DNA from: Phallusia fumigata
Taxonomy: Eukaryota; Chordata; Ascidiacea; Phlebobranchia; Ascidiidae
DNA: 26,985 nucleotides
Assembly (NCBI GenBank): GCA_008931825.1
Contig: QXVZ01019164.1
Location: 1-26,985, forward strand
Reading direction: 5' to 3'
A program made the translations under genes and the position numbers. Every line of letters starts with the position of its first letter. The first letter of the stretch is position 1. The notes beneath the pieces are model-generated. The model was not told the DNA's origin and searched no databases. It saw nothing but the letters and a program-made list of their open reading frames with translations. This document shows positions 21,001 through 26,982 of the stretch, one piece after another.

Positions 21001-24000
21001 GTCATTTTATAGCTCACATTTTTTTCTCCATATTTTTGAACCAAATAGTTTTGTAGTTGTAAAACTATGCCTATGAAGGGACATGGTAACGTATTTTTGT
21101 GTTTTTTTTAATCAACAGGGTTACATTCAGTTACTCTTCATTTAGAAACCGACGTAAGACGGCAACGCTGACTGATATAGCGCATAAATATTTTGTTTTG
21201 TCAGTTACATGTATTACTTAAAAAATTTCAAGGGTTATACCGATGGTACCAAATTTGTGTCATATTTTATGGTTACCCAAACTTAATTTACAAGATGAGG
21301 TTCAACCGACTGGTGAATTAGATCATGCCTCATCATTTTATCAAATTAGACTCAGTTTGCAAGATCACTTGTGGCCTAATACTGTTGACTCATTAACTGA
21401 ATTGCACACAGATGCCGTTCGCTATTTGCACACGTTTTCACTTTCTGGTTCTTTAAGAACGGAAGCATTTGCACTGAGACCGGACCACAACAATAGAACC
21501 TGTCGGAATGCGACGTCAAACACAGAAAGTACGAAGTTTTTTTAATTTACCTTGTTATTTCCATGTTTTATTTTAAACCCAATTTTTTTTTATTTAAAAA
21601 AGGGTAAAATACTAGACTGCCTTGTCAAAAAACTGGCATACCTAGACCACAAAAGACTTAACCATGTGTACTTGTCCGACCTTGCCTAGCAAAACTGATC
21701 AAATGCTAGTAAATGAACACAAGTCTAAACAAGAATGGATTGCTTTACTATCACAGTTGCACTTTACAATAAACCATCACATATTTTTGTCTTTTTGTTG
21801 TGGACATAAATATTTCATGACAGTTATTTTTTTCAGGTATCAATTGCGTTGGGTTACCTTTACTTGGGATTGTAGAATCGAATGCAAATTGCATTGATAT
21901 CATTGGTAAGACCTTTGTTGCCGATTTAGTTGACAGCATCAGCACTTCTCCACGATTTATTCTTTTTACAGACCCAAAGTGCCGTCACCTTGTTCTGGAT
22001 CCTACATGGTGTTCCAACGACAATAAGACAACGTTTTTGTATATTGTCGACCCACTAAGCACGTTTGATACGTATCTTAACTTAAAACGTCTATCTTTTG
22101 CTCCAATATATCATATTATGCATGGTTTTTCAAAACATATGTTTCTTTTTTGCCAAGTTTTGTGAAGTAAATACTTTACAGATGGAATTCAACGCATTTA
22201 CATCTGCCGTTTACACTTTGCAAATTATCACATGTTGCATACACCTTAATATTAAAACACCCCTATAGAGGACAAACATTGTTTTACAGTTCCAGGACAA
22301 GAAAACACGATCACAATACACAGATGCCAAGCGCCAACCAAACGCACTACCACACCAACCAGTGACACTACGATACCAACCAGTGGCACTACCATACCAA
22401 CCAATGGCACTACCATACCAACCAGTGGCACTACCATACCAACCAGTGGCACTACCATACCAACCAGTGGCACTACCATACCAACTAGTGGCACTACCAT
22501 ACCAACTAGTGGCACTTACGAACCAGCCAGTCGCTCAACCGAACCAACCCACAATAACACCAATCTACCAGCCAACATCACCGAGCCAACTCGCACCTCC
22601 TTCACCACTAGTCACGCTCCTAATGACATCACTATGCGTCCGTTGTCAGGTAATGCGAGATTTTTAAAAATAAACGAAAAAGGTCATGCGAGATTTAGGC
22701 TATATCTCGACGGTCTGAAAATTACATCTATTATTCAAAGAGTAAACTCAGATTATTAGGGTGTCAAACGCAGCAGCATTTTATTGACAATATAACTCTA
22801 TTATTTTGTTGGTTCACAAGTATAAGCATTAAGAGCGTATGTAAGACCAACGTATATTTTTATTTCAGACTAAAATTTAATCAAAATATATGAATATTTT
22901 TGGTTGATTTTTTGCATGTGAAATTAACCGAAATTGAAGCGGTCATACAAACATGACGCATAGAGCAGGCGCTGTTTGTGAAAAATTACAAAAATAGGAA
23001 TTATAAGACACACCGGTTTGTTTCTTTTTAGCTGAGGCTGCGGCAGTACGAGAAGTACTCCTGGCGAAATTCAACAGAAATGACACCTACCAATCAGTTG
23101 AGACGGTCCGAAAAGAGTTAAAAGCACTTATTGCAGCCATGGCCAACGTTACCAACAACCTAGAGGTCAACAAGACCGATTTCCTCGACATTTCAGAGGC
23201 TAAAATCCAATTTGTCCACCTCCCGGACATCTCGTTTTGGAGCCAGATGATTCAGCAAAAACCCACATGCAAAGTTCGTTTATCGAAACTGAATCCTAAA
23301 TCCCTCGCCAACCGAAAGAAGAGATCACTTTCAGCTTCACCTGTTCTTGTCATTTTCGCACAGTTCTTTTTTGATCTACGTCAGATGCTCAGTTTTTACT
23401 CGTTCCTGCCGGACACCAAGAGCTCCATGTGGCTGCTTGCCAACCACACCCAGTATTACCCAAGCGAGGAAGCCCCATACGCAAGATTCCAAGTGCTGAC
23501 CCCCGGCCGATCAGCGGTTCCAGTTGACCTGACCTTCGAGGTCAACATGACAGGTAATACAAAAATGTATATTCTGTTATATTGTGGTGAGCATTTGGTA
23601 TTTCGTTACATTGTGGTGAGCATTTCTGTTGTAGCAAAGGCCATTCAAACAATACTTAAAATAAAAGTCATTTTATAGCTCATATATTTGAACCAAAAAG
23701 TTTTGTAGTCGTGAAACTATGCCTAAGAAGGGACATGGTAACGTATTTTTGTGTTTTTTTTTAATCAACAGGGTTACGTTCAGTTACTCTTCATTTAGAA
23801 ACCGACGTAAGACGGCAACGCTGACTGATATAGCGCATAAATATTTTGTTTTGTCAGTTGCAATTACGTATTACTTAAAAAGTTATTCGGCTTGTTGAAA
23901 ATATAAATGTGGCACAAGTAATTTGCGTTCAAGGCCTGGCCGAGCTTAACATTTCAGTGGGTCAAGTTTTTTACTAGTCATAGCGGGCAATTTTTTTTAC

Positions 24001-26982
24001 TTTTCTACAAACGGTATTGTCATGATCAGAAATACCTGGCTTGTATCTTTAAAAGTGACTGGTTTGATAGCGTCTCGATTTCTTGGAATTTTTACACTTA
24101 ATTTTAGCGATGAGCTCTCTTGGAACTTTTCATTCCTTCCCTACTAGACAAGAAGTGATATAAAGTAATATTGGTTGAGAACCACTGGTCTACCTTAAAA
24201 CAAATACTACACTTATCATGAATAACTTGAATATAAAGTGAAAATTCCCCCCCTCAACTTATCTTGGGAAGGAATTCGTCGCCGGTTAGGAACCACTGGT
24301 ATGGGGAAGAGACTTGGCCATTGCAATTCGAAACAAGTTAATTAGAACGCCACAAGGTGGAGAAATTTACATGAATCACTTAACAAATCCAAGAAACGAG
24401 CACTTGGTCAAATGTCTCTGGCGCTCGACCCATATACAGGCTTCATAAAAAACCTGATCGGGATTCGTCCTCGGGATCGCCTTGGGTTCGAAGCCCGTGA
24501 AAAAAAGCAAGCACTTCGCTCCACCCATATATGCAGACATAAAAAACCTGATGGGCGTTTGTCCTTTGGATCGTCAATCCGATTCAGACACCGCAAATCC
24601 AATGTTGCTTTAAATCACTTAACCAACCAGTATGTCTTTGTTCAACCAGGCGACCCAACTATCGACACAGTGGTGCCTCGGTTGTTGTTCGACAAGTTCA
24701 GAGGGTGGAACAAAATCATACAACACGACTATGTGTGTTTACGGATGGCCGAATCCCTCGATGAAACTTTTTCTCCAAATGCATGCTCAAGCAGGACATT
24801 GCTTAAAGGCATTGTGATTTGTTCGTGCAATGAAACCGGTTTCTTTACTGTGACTCCCCGCGTGGTGGCGCAAGTGAGACCAGACGGATTGGAGGTTAGC
24901 GTCTGAAAATATAGTCTGTGTTTTTGTTGCCACAAACAACTTTAGTGCCTCAACATCTGCGTCACTTTTTAACATAGCTTTTGTATTAAGTGTACAATCT
25001 TTGTTTGGATTTTACCAGCAAATACCTTTAATGGAAATGCGGCACTTTTAAATACGTCTCCGTTTCATAACAAGTTAGTGTCTGAAAACCTATTTGCTTT
25101 TAGCCAGTTTTTGGAACGGACAGCTTTAGTGGTTCATCATTTCTTAGTAAAACAAATTAGAAAGATGTACAAACTGTTGCTACTAGGCAATTTTTGTTTT
25201 TGAAATATTTCGTCAGTAGTGTAAAACAAATTTGCCTGCTTTTTTATCCGGTCATAGTTTAACTCGCGTAAAGGGAATTTTGTGCACTTCATACCAAGTC
25301 AGTTGGTGAGATATATACGGTGCTTATTGATACATATTTATTTTAAAATAACGCACTGCATTATGCTTTGCAGATGATATCTCTTCTTCTCACCATACTG
25401 GGACTCATCCTTCTTTTTCTCACATTCGCCGCTCTCGTTCAGCTGCGCGGCCAAATTGCAAATGACCGAGTCGTTGTGCAAATTAACCTGGTCGTTCTGC
25501 TGTTTCTTCTTCACGCAATCCTCTTGTTAGAGAGAGGCTTGGCGAAGGAAAAGGTCGCATGCATTGTGGTGGCGTTCCTCACACACTTCTTCATGCTGAG
25601 CATAGGTAGGAAAACTTACCGTCACAAAGTTCTATTAATCCGTATTACGTAATGTCTATCGCCTACCATGAACTTGAGTTGAGTTTATTTCGCTTGGTGA
25701 AGGGAACAGCGACACAGTATCACTAATCAATCACCAAGCCGGGAATAGCTGCGCAACGTTGGAACGTTATGGGGCGTAAAAAAAAGTAAAGCGCACAATT
25801 GGTGGGCCAAGGTTGAACGTGCTGCTACACCGTCATTACAAGGCGTTATGTGGCGGGGACTTACATCGGAGGGTGAGATTGGCGCAATATGAAAAACATG
25901 ACTGGGTGGCGACGTTGGTGGGGCCAGCCGAGGGGGCCTTAAGGCACTAAACTTGCTATGCCATAGGTTCTTTAGTGGGGGAAAGGGGGAATTTCCACTA
26001 GAGGGGAATCTCGTAACGAATATTACAGTTTGATAAGTTTACCATTTGCAGGATTTTATATAGAGTAAAGGGGTCCATGGAATGAAATAAAAAAGGTTGT
26101 GTTATGCAGATGCGTGCTTAAGCCCGCAATACGTGACGAGCAACAAGGACTTAACCAATGCGAGTTTTTCTATTCAACAGCTTGCTTTGCCGTCGTCGAA
26201 AGCTTAAGCATCCTGAGCAACCTGCAAACCGGGGCACTGAGATGGAAGCGACTCAACCGAGGCCGTCTCATCGCTTTGCAGCTCCTTGTAGGCTGGGGGA
26301 TCCCCCTCATTATTGCGTCCACAACCATCGCCTCGAAGCTGCCCGCCAACGATTACGTGCCCTTCAACAAATACGGTTCAAACCGGTGCTGGTTCAAACC
26401 GGATTCCGATGCGATCTTTTCCGTGATAACGGTTCCCATGGCAGCGTGCTTCCTTGTCTGCTGCGCCACGGGTCTGGTGACCTTCGCTTTTGCGTCGGCT
26501 GCCAAACGCGCTTCGCACTACGTCGAGAACTACGCAAAAGAGTATGACGTCATGAAGGTGGATGACGTTGACGTGGATCATCTGTTCCGTATGCTGTTGG
26601 AGCATATTCTCACTTGCATCTTTCTGGTGGTGCCCTGGATTTTGTTCTTTGTATATGGTGAGTGTAGGCTTATATTTTTGTTGCATCCTACACTGGTTTC
26701 GTTTCCATCCCCAGTGGATGGAAAAAACACTCCTGAATACGTCAAGCCAGTATAACTTACAAAAATTCAAAATCAGTGTTACTAAATGCATGGAGAAACA
26801 TTCGTTGCTAATTTGAAACCATTCCACCGCTTCCAAGGCTTGACCAACAAATAATGTTATCCATAGTAAAGAAAGCACTACCAGTCGTTGCAACAATCCA
26901 CTTTCTTTACTTTCAGGTGTAAGCAACCTGGAAGCTACCATACTGTGGATATACTTGTCAACCGCAGCAATCAGCGCTCAAG
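8965..26982 (+). CDS. Adhesion G-protein-coupled receptor with repeated cysteine-rich units, chitin-binding-like and mucin-like regions (3' incomplete)
   Basis: One gene of about 35 coding exons; spliced as described in the following entries it gives one open frame of about 1,450 codons, running past the window after TM7. Order: signal peptide; units 1-3 (A-B-C-D-E each); unit 4 (F-A'-C'-D'-E'); two CBM14-like domains; unit 5 with a mucin-like tail; GAIN-like region; GPS; 7TM of the adhesion (B2) type. It is expected to sit in the plasma membrane with a huge N-terminal ectodomain. Ligand, coupling and orthology are not recognisable. Nearly all ectodomain introns are phase 1, which supports both the gene model and growth by exon duplication. 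The first exon and units 1-5 are linked to the 7TM only by frame and phase, so two adjacent genes merged here cannot be fully excluded, but no stop, polyadenylation region or new start interrupts the chain. Confidence 0.82.
9382..10926 (+). CDS. Receptor unit 1 (exons A1, B1, C1, D1, E1)
   Basis: Five phase-1 exons: A1 9382-9477, B1 9704-9748, C1 10081-10152, D1 10436-10540, E1 10879-10926. A1 reads ECLKENKAKIRNPIRGTC and then CANIL (spacing C-x13-C-x5-C). B1 is a short linker with DPDAPTKYAIESTK. C1 holds RCCYTYKPQKCYDAS. D1 holds YKKPCKLTNLQQW and YFKINAVRNG. E1 reads ENLTFKVIPCQPLNTT. Donors include GTAAAA (C1) and GTACTA (D1); C1 uses an AAG acceptor. I do not recognise a named domain. 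The alternating hydrophobic pattern of D-E, closing on a cysteine, suggests paired beta strands. Each exon is small, so boundaries rest mainly on homology with units 2 and 3. Confidence 0.78.
11008..11202 (-). repeat. Dispersed repeat, about 200 bp, copy in minus orientation
   Basis: The reverse complement of this stretch matches 25681-25870 over nearly its full length, with shared blocks TTATTTCGCTTGGTGAA, ATAGCTGCGCAACG and AGGTTGAACG. It lies in the E1-A2 intron. It resembles a SINE or MITE in size, but I found no clear TIRs, A/B boxes or target duplications. Confidence 0.75.
11338..13462 (+). CDS. Receptor unit 2 (exons A2, B2, C2, D2, E2)
   Basis: Exons: A2 11338-11436, B2 11775-11801, C2 11887-11961, D2 12804-12908, E2 13415-13462, all phase 1-1. 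A2 contains VCIDGDTAKIKQ and TCTGGHCRNLT, with the same C-x13-C-x5 spacing as A1 (C-x13-C-x4-C here). B2 is only nine codons (SGKISAIQT). C2 contains CCYTYQRNVWYNATEYG, where the second cysteine of the KCY motif is replaced by Trp. D2 contains RWQCHLHSNDLLKYD and DFQISHSMNNDS. E2 reads VNFTVTFTSYPYAGT and lacks the cysteine found in E1 and E3. The joint loss of the C2 and E2 cysteines hints that these two pair in the other units. The hAT element at 12094-12734 lies in the C2-D2 intron. Confidence 0.78.
12094..12734 (+). mobile_element. hAT element remnant with transposase C-terminus fragment
   Basis: A 641-bp element in the C2-D2 intron. The left end is CAGTGTTTCCCAACCGGTGG and the right end GGTTGGGAATCACTG. 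Flanks ATATGGCC (12086-12093) and ATATAGCC (12735-12742) match 7/8, an 8-bp target duplication. Inside, the plus strand reads WECEQGFSALINIKSKSRNR, then VRKVVPRIDRLVENKQ. This is the C-terminal dimerisation region of hAT transposases of the ZBED5/SCAND3/FAM200 type (CEQGFSAL, IK.K.RNRL). Only this end of the transposase remains, so the element is not autonomous. Overlapping open frames on both strands are by-products. Confidence 0.88.
13059..13098. repeat. Perfect 12-bp inverted repeat (hairpin)
   Basis: TTCTGCCCCGGA (13059-13070) and TCCGGGGCAGAA (13087-13098) are exact reverse complements around a 16-base loop. They are GC-rich in an otherwise AT-rich intron (D2-E2). Function unknown. Confidence 0.8.
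14078..14274. mobile_element. Degenerate hAT-like element
   Basis: It begins CAGTGGTTTCCCAACCTTTT, a hAT-type terminus, and its body from 14126 matches 24123-24275. An internal AGAACCACTG could be a nested end. No target duplication is seen, and the right end is lost. It lies in the E2-A3 intron. Confidence 0.6.
14500..17238 (+). CDS. Receptor unit 3 (exons A3, B3, C3, D3, E3)
   Basis: Exons: A3 14500-14598, B3 15558-15590, C3 15737-15820, D3 16337-16447, E3 17188-17238, all phase 1-1. A3 contains VCGFRPNQVEVINLTSC and RCKDLL. B3 reads NPDRFAISISK, matching the B1 linker. C3 contains ETCCYDYEIGKCYPASEYG. D3 contains FRCFISLKQSKWNNVNGSYY, then KRFKVSNATRKS. E3 reads VLTFEISACDTNSDIQ. C3 has two in-frame acceptors six bases apart (15736 and 15742), adding or dropping two residues. 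The 240-base N gap lies in the A3-B3 intron; a further exon hidden there cannot be excluded, but the A-B phase join does not need one. Confidence 0.78.
14783..15104. mobile_element. Probable hAT-like element running into the gap
   Basis: CAGTGCTTTTCAACCGGGTG at 14783 resembles a hAT terminal inverted repeat and is followed by repeated GTGTACC/GGTGTAC motifs. The right end is not visible before the N gap, so the extent is a guess. Confidence 0.4.
15105..15344. other. Assembly gap (240 N)
   Basis: A run of N in the A3-B3 intron of the receptor gene. Any translation across it is meaningless. Confidence 1.
17316..19194 (+). CDS. Receptor unit 4, diverged (exons F1, A4, C4, D4, E4 with Thr-rich tail)
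   Basis: Exons: F1 17316-17369, A4 17839-17988, C4 18653-18718, D4 18786-18875, E4 19060-19194, all phase 1-1. F1 reads CPRVLLSEGDFNTSIHS, a module missing from units 1-3. A4 is longer (50 codons) with LCQNNETIVNNISD and NRCKNKTSAYA. C4 contains NCFATNATWVKSKRNVVNVI. D4 contains PHCRHLVSLPHNQ and GENIYVSGVYE. E4 starts SSVIEIMRFPCQPQLTTS, clearly the E module, and continues into a Thr/Ser-rich tail of about 28 residues, likely O-glycosylated. No separate B exon is seen. Sequons are abundant in A4 (NET, NIS, NKT twice). Confidence 0.75.
18030..18186. mobile_element. hAT-type MITE with perfect 8-bp target duplication
   Basis: A 157-bp element in the A4-C4 intron. The left end CATGGGCCGGCAACC mirrors the right end GGTTGCCGATCCCATA. 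The flanks are GTTTAAAC on both sides (18022-18029 and 18187-18194). The GGCCGGCAACC terminus is of the kind seen in Charlie-like hATs. No coding content. Confidence 0.82.
19364..19707 (+). CDS. Receptor chitin-binding type-2-like domain 1 (two exons)
   Basis: Exons 19364-19422 (phase 1 to 0, donor CAG|GTACAG) and 19584-19707 (phase 0 to 1). The joined peptide has DCVNGSAQAIFDNCYKLYQ, then CSEVINYDIHC, then GASVNPYNYAC, ending LLNC. This is the six-cysteine order of peritrophin-A/CBM14 domains: C, then C-x-x-Y-x-C, then C-x-x-G-x-x-x-N-P-x-x-x-x-C and a final C. In that family the domain binds chitin or related glycans. The aromatic residues are partly kept, but binding is not proven. Confidence 0.72.
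20002..20301 (+). CDS. Receptor chitin-binding type-2-like domain 2 (two exons)
   Basis: Exons 20002-20057 (phase 1 to 0, donor CAG|GTAGGC) and 20184-20301 (phase 0 to 1). It reads ADCVGDAFGSFTGCYTSFQ, then CSKKMYNIRCGPGTVVNP, then HTCDVQLC. The CGPGTVVNPDIHTCD stretch is very close to the CPPGxxFNPxxxxCD core of CBM14. The split site just before the third cysteine and the 1-0-1 phases equal those of domain 1, so the two arose by duplication of a two-exon block. Confidence 0.75.
20892..22058 (+). CDS. Receptor unit 5, first part (exons F2, A5, C5, D5)
   Basis: Exons: F2 20892-20948, A5 21295-21528, C5 21837-21905, D5 21972 to about 22058. F2 reads ECPVVSFKDESAVGISSHC, matching F1. A5 is the longest A module (78 codons) and ends LRPDHNNRTCRNATSNTE, parallel to the A4 ending. 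C5 contains INCVGLPLLGIVESNANC. D5 begins DPKCRHLVLDPTWC, sharing CRHLV with D4. Two boundaries are uncertain. A5 may begin at 21300 if the 35-nt microexon 21119-21153 is used. D5 has no phase-1 GT donor: 22058 implies a GC donor (CTAA|GCACGT), while the better-looking GTATCT at 22072 would be phase 2. Confidence 0.65.
20928..21224. repeat. Duplicated block, copy 1 (F2 exon end, intron, microexon)
   Basis: About 297 bp matching 23595-23882. It includes the last 21 bases of exon F2, its donor, the whole following intron and the 35-nt candidate microexon. The 3' half is almost identical between copies, the 5' half more diverged. Confidence 0.88.
21119..21153 (+). CDS. Candidate 35-nt microexon, copy 1 (after F2)
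   Basis: TTTTTTTAATCAACAG precedes a 35-nt open segment reading LHSVTLHLETD, followed by donor GTAAGA. Phase is 1 in and 0 out. It fits after F2 only if A5 starts at 21300. A near-identical microexon is at 23772-23806. Its use is undecided. Confidence 0.35.
22290..22649 (+). CDS. Receptor exon E5 with mucin-like 7-residue repeat
   Basis: A 120-codon exon, phase 1-1. The acceptor TTGTTTTACAG leads to PGQENTITIHRCQAPTKRTT; NTITIHRCQAP is the E module (compare NLTFKVIPCQP in E1). It continues into eight perfect-frame copies of TTIPTSG and variants (22346-22513), then a degenerate Thr/Pro/Asn-rich stretch with NNT and NIT sequons, ending MRPLS. This is an O-glycosylated mucin-like stalk by composition, placed between the modular ectodomain and the GAIN region. 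An earlier acceptor at 22268 is also in frame but has a weaker pyrimidine tract. The donor is CAG|GTAATG. Confidence 0.82.
22346..22513 (+). repeat. 21-bp coding minisatellite, 8 units
   Basis: Eight uninterrupted 21-bp units of the type ACTACCATACCAACCAGTGG+C. Each encodes Thr-Thr-Ile-Pro-Thr-Ser-Gly with minor variants (Asp or Asn in two units). A ninth, degenerate unit follows. The near identity of the units suggests recent expansion, and copy number is probably polymorphic. The minus-strand open frame (MPLVGMVV repeats) is a shadow. Confidence 0.95.
23032..23553 (+). CDS. Receptor GAIN-like region exon
   Basis: One exon of 174 codons, phase 1-1, with no repeat units. The first part is helical and charged (VETVRKELKALIAAMANVTN), as in GAIN subdomain A. 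Then come LANRKKRSLSASPVLVIFAQ, with a furin-type RKKR-S motif, and a beta-rich end with FQVLTPGRSAVPVDLTFEVN. The position just before the GPS and the helix-then-strand pattern identify it as GAIN; primary-sequence similarity is weak, as is usual for this domain. Sequons NDT, NVT, NKT, NHT and NMT are present. It is more GC-rich than the upstream exons. Confidence 0.72.
23595..23882. repeat. Duplicated block, copy 2 (in the GAIN-GPS intron)
   Basis: It starts about 40 bases after the GAIN exon. It carries a remnant of the F2 exon end with its GTGAGC donor, now in an intron, and the second 35-nt microexon. A short extra copy of ATTGTGGTGAGCATTT precedes it at about 23580. Confidence 0.88.
23772..23806 (+). 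CDS. Candidate 35-nt microexon, copy 2 (between GAIN and GPS exons)
   Basis: Acceptor AATCAACAG, open segment LRSVTLHLETD, donor GTAAGA; phase 1 in, 0 out. It would join the GPS exon if that exon starts at 24631 (YVFVQPGDPTID), giving a strand-like run. Without it, the GPS exon starts at 24650 in phase 1. It is part of the duplicated block 23595-23882. Confidence 0.4.
24123..24299. mobile_element. Degenerate hAT-like element, second copy
   Basis: It matches 14126-14272 (shared CCCTACTAGACA, AGTGATATAAA and TTATCATGAATAACTT blocks) and ends GGTTAGGAACCACTG, which is the inverse of the left terminus at 14078. The left terminus is missing here. Confidence 0.6.
24424..24590. repeat. Tandem duplication, period about 94 bp
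   Basis: CCCATATACAGGCTTCATAA at 24429 recurs as CCCATATATGCAGACATAA at 24523, each followed by AAAAACCTGAT and a GT(C)CT..GGATCG block. The long plus-strand open frame running through it into the GPS exon is mostly intronic. Confidence 0.7.
24631..24873 (+). CDS. Receptor GPS exon (end of GAIN and GPS motif)
   Basis: It encodes FRGWNKIIQHDYVC, then SPNACSSR, then GIVICSCNETGFFTVTP and ends VVAQ before donor GTGAGA (phase 0). The four cysteines C...C...C-x-C-N fit the GPS pattern. In cleavable receptors C-x-C-N is followed by H-L-T or H-L-S; here it is E-T-G, so the catalytic His and the nucleophilic Thr/Ser are missing. The usual GPS tryptophans are also replaced. Self-cleavage is therefore unlikely. 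The residues after this would be the tethered-agonist segment (GFFTVTPRVVAQ). The start may instead be 24650. Confidence 0.75.
25374..25605 (+). CDS. Receptor 7TM exon 1: TM1, TM2, start of TM3
   Basis: Phase 0 in, phase 1 out. TM1 is ISLLLTILGLILLFLTFAAL. The first intracellular loop is short (VQLRGQIANDR). TM2 begins VVVQINLVVLLFLLHAILLL; the INL motif is typical of adhesion-GPCR TM2. TM3 begins KVACIVVAFLTHFFMLSI, with the conserved cysteine that pairs with the second extracellular loop and the H-F-F of the HYFFL motif. Confidence 0.88.
25681..25870 (+). repeat. Dispersed repeat, about 200 bp, copy in plus orientation
   Basis: Partner of the repeat at 11008-11202, in opposite orientation, inside the intron between the first and second 7TM exons. 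Divergence of the two copies is moderate (many substitutions, small indels), so these are old insertions. Confidence 0.75.
26181..26657 (+). CDS. Receptor 7TM exon 2: end of TM3 to TM6
   Basis: 159 codons, phase 1-1. It starts CFAVVESLSILSNL, where most adhesion receptors have SWMLLEGL. TM4 is LQLLVGWGIPLIIASTTIA. The second extracellular loop carries NRCWF, the conserved Cys-Trp pair. TM5 is IFSVITVPMAACFLVCCATG. The third intracellular loop has an acidic run (KVDDVDVD). TM6 is HILTCIFLVVPWILFFVY. The donor is GTGAGT. The plus and minus frames overlapping it are shadows. Confidence 0.9.
26917..26982 (+). CDS. Receptor 7TM exon 3: TM7 (last exon in window)
   Basis: The acceptor TTTACTTTCAG is followed by VSNLEATILWIYLSTAAISA and then Q, phase 1-1, ending at a donor whose GTA are the last three bases of the window. 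This is TM7 by position, though the usual LQGFF-type ending is reduced to AQ[G]. The cytoplasmic tail, stop and 3' UTR lie outside. Confidence 0.78.

Noticed and set aside
17139-21897. Unit 4/5 C-D-E modules as a ZP (zona pellucida) domain
   Set aside because: There is a vague likeness (Cys-Phe-Ala-Thr start, strand pair ending in Cys), but cysteine spacing and the ZP-N half do not fit; left unnamed.
22252-22515. Minus-strand frame with repeated MPLVGMVV
   Set aside because: Mirror of the plus-strand mucin-type minisatellite; the plus frame has splice sites and fits the receptor.
24485-24500. B-box-like GGGTTCGAAGCCCG suggesting a tRNA or SINE
   Set aside because: No good A box upstream and no folding tRNA; it lies within the 94-bp tandem duplication.
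26378-26941. 187-codon minus-strand frame opposite the last 7TM exons
   Set aside because: Shadow of the GC-rich 7TM exon; the plus strand has transmembrane helices and matching splice phases.
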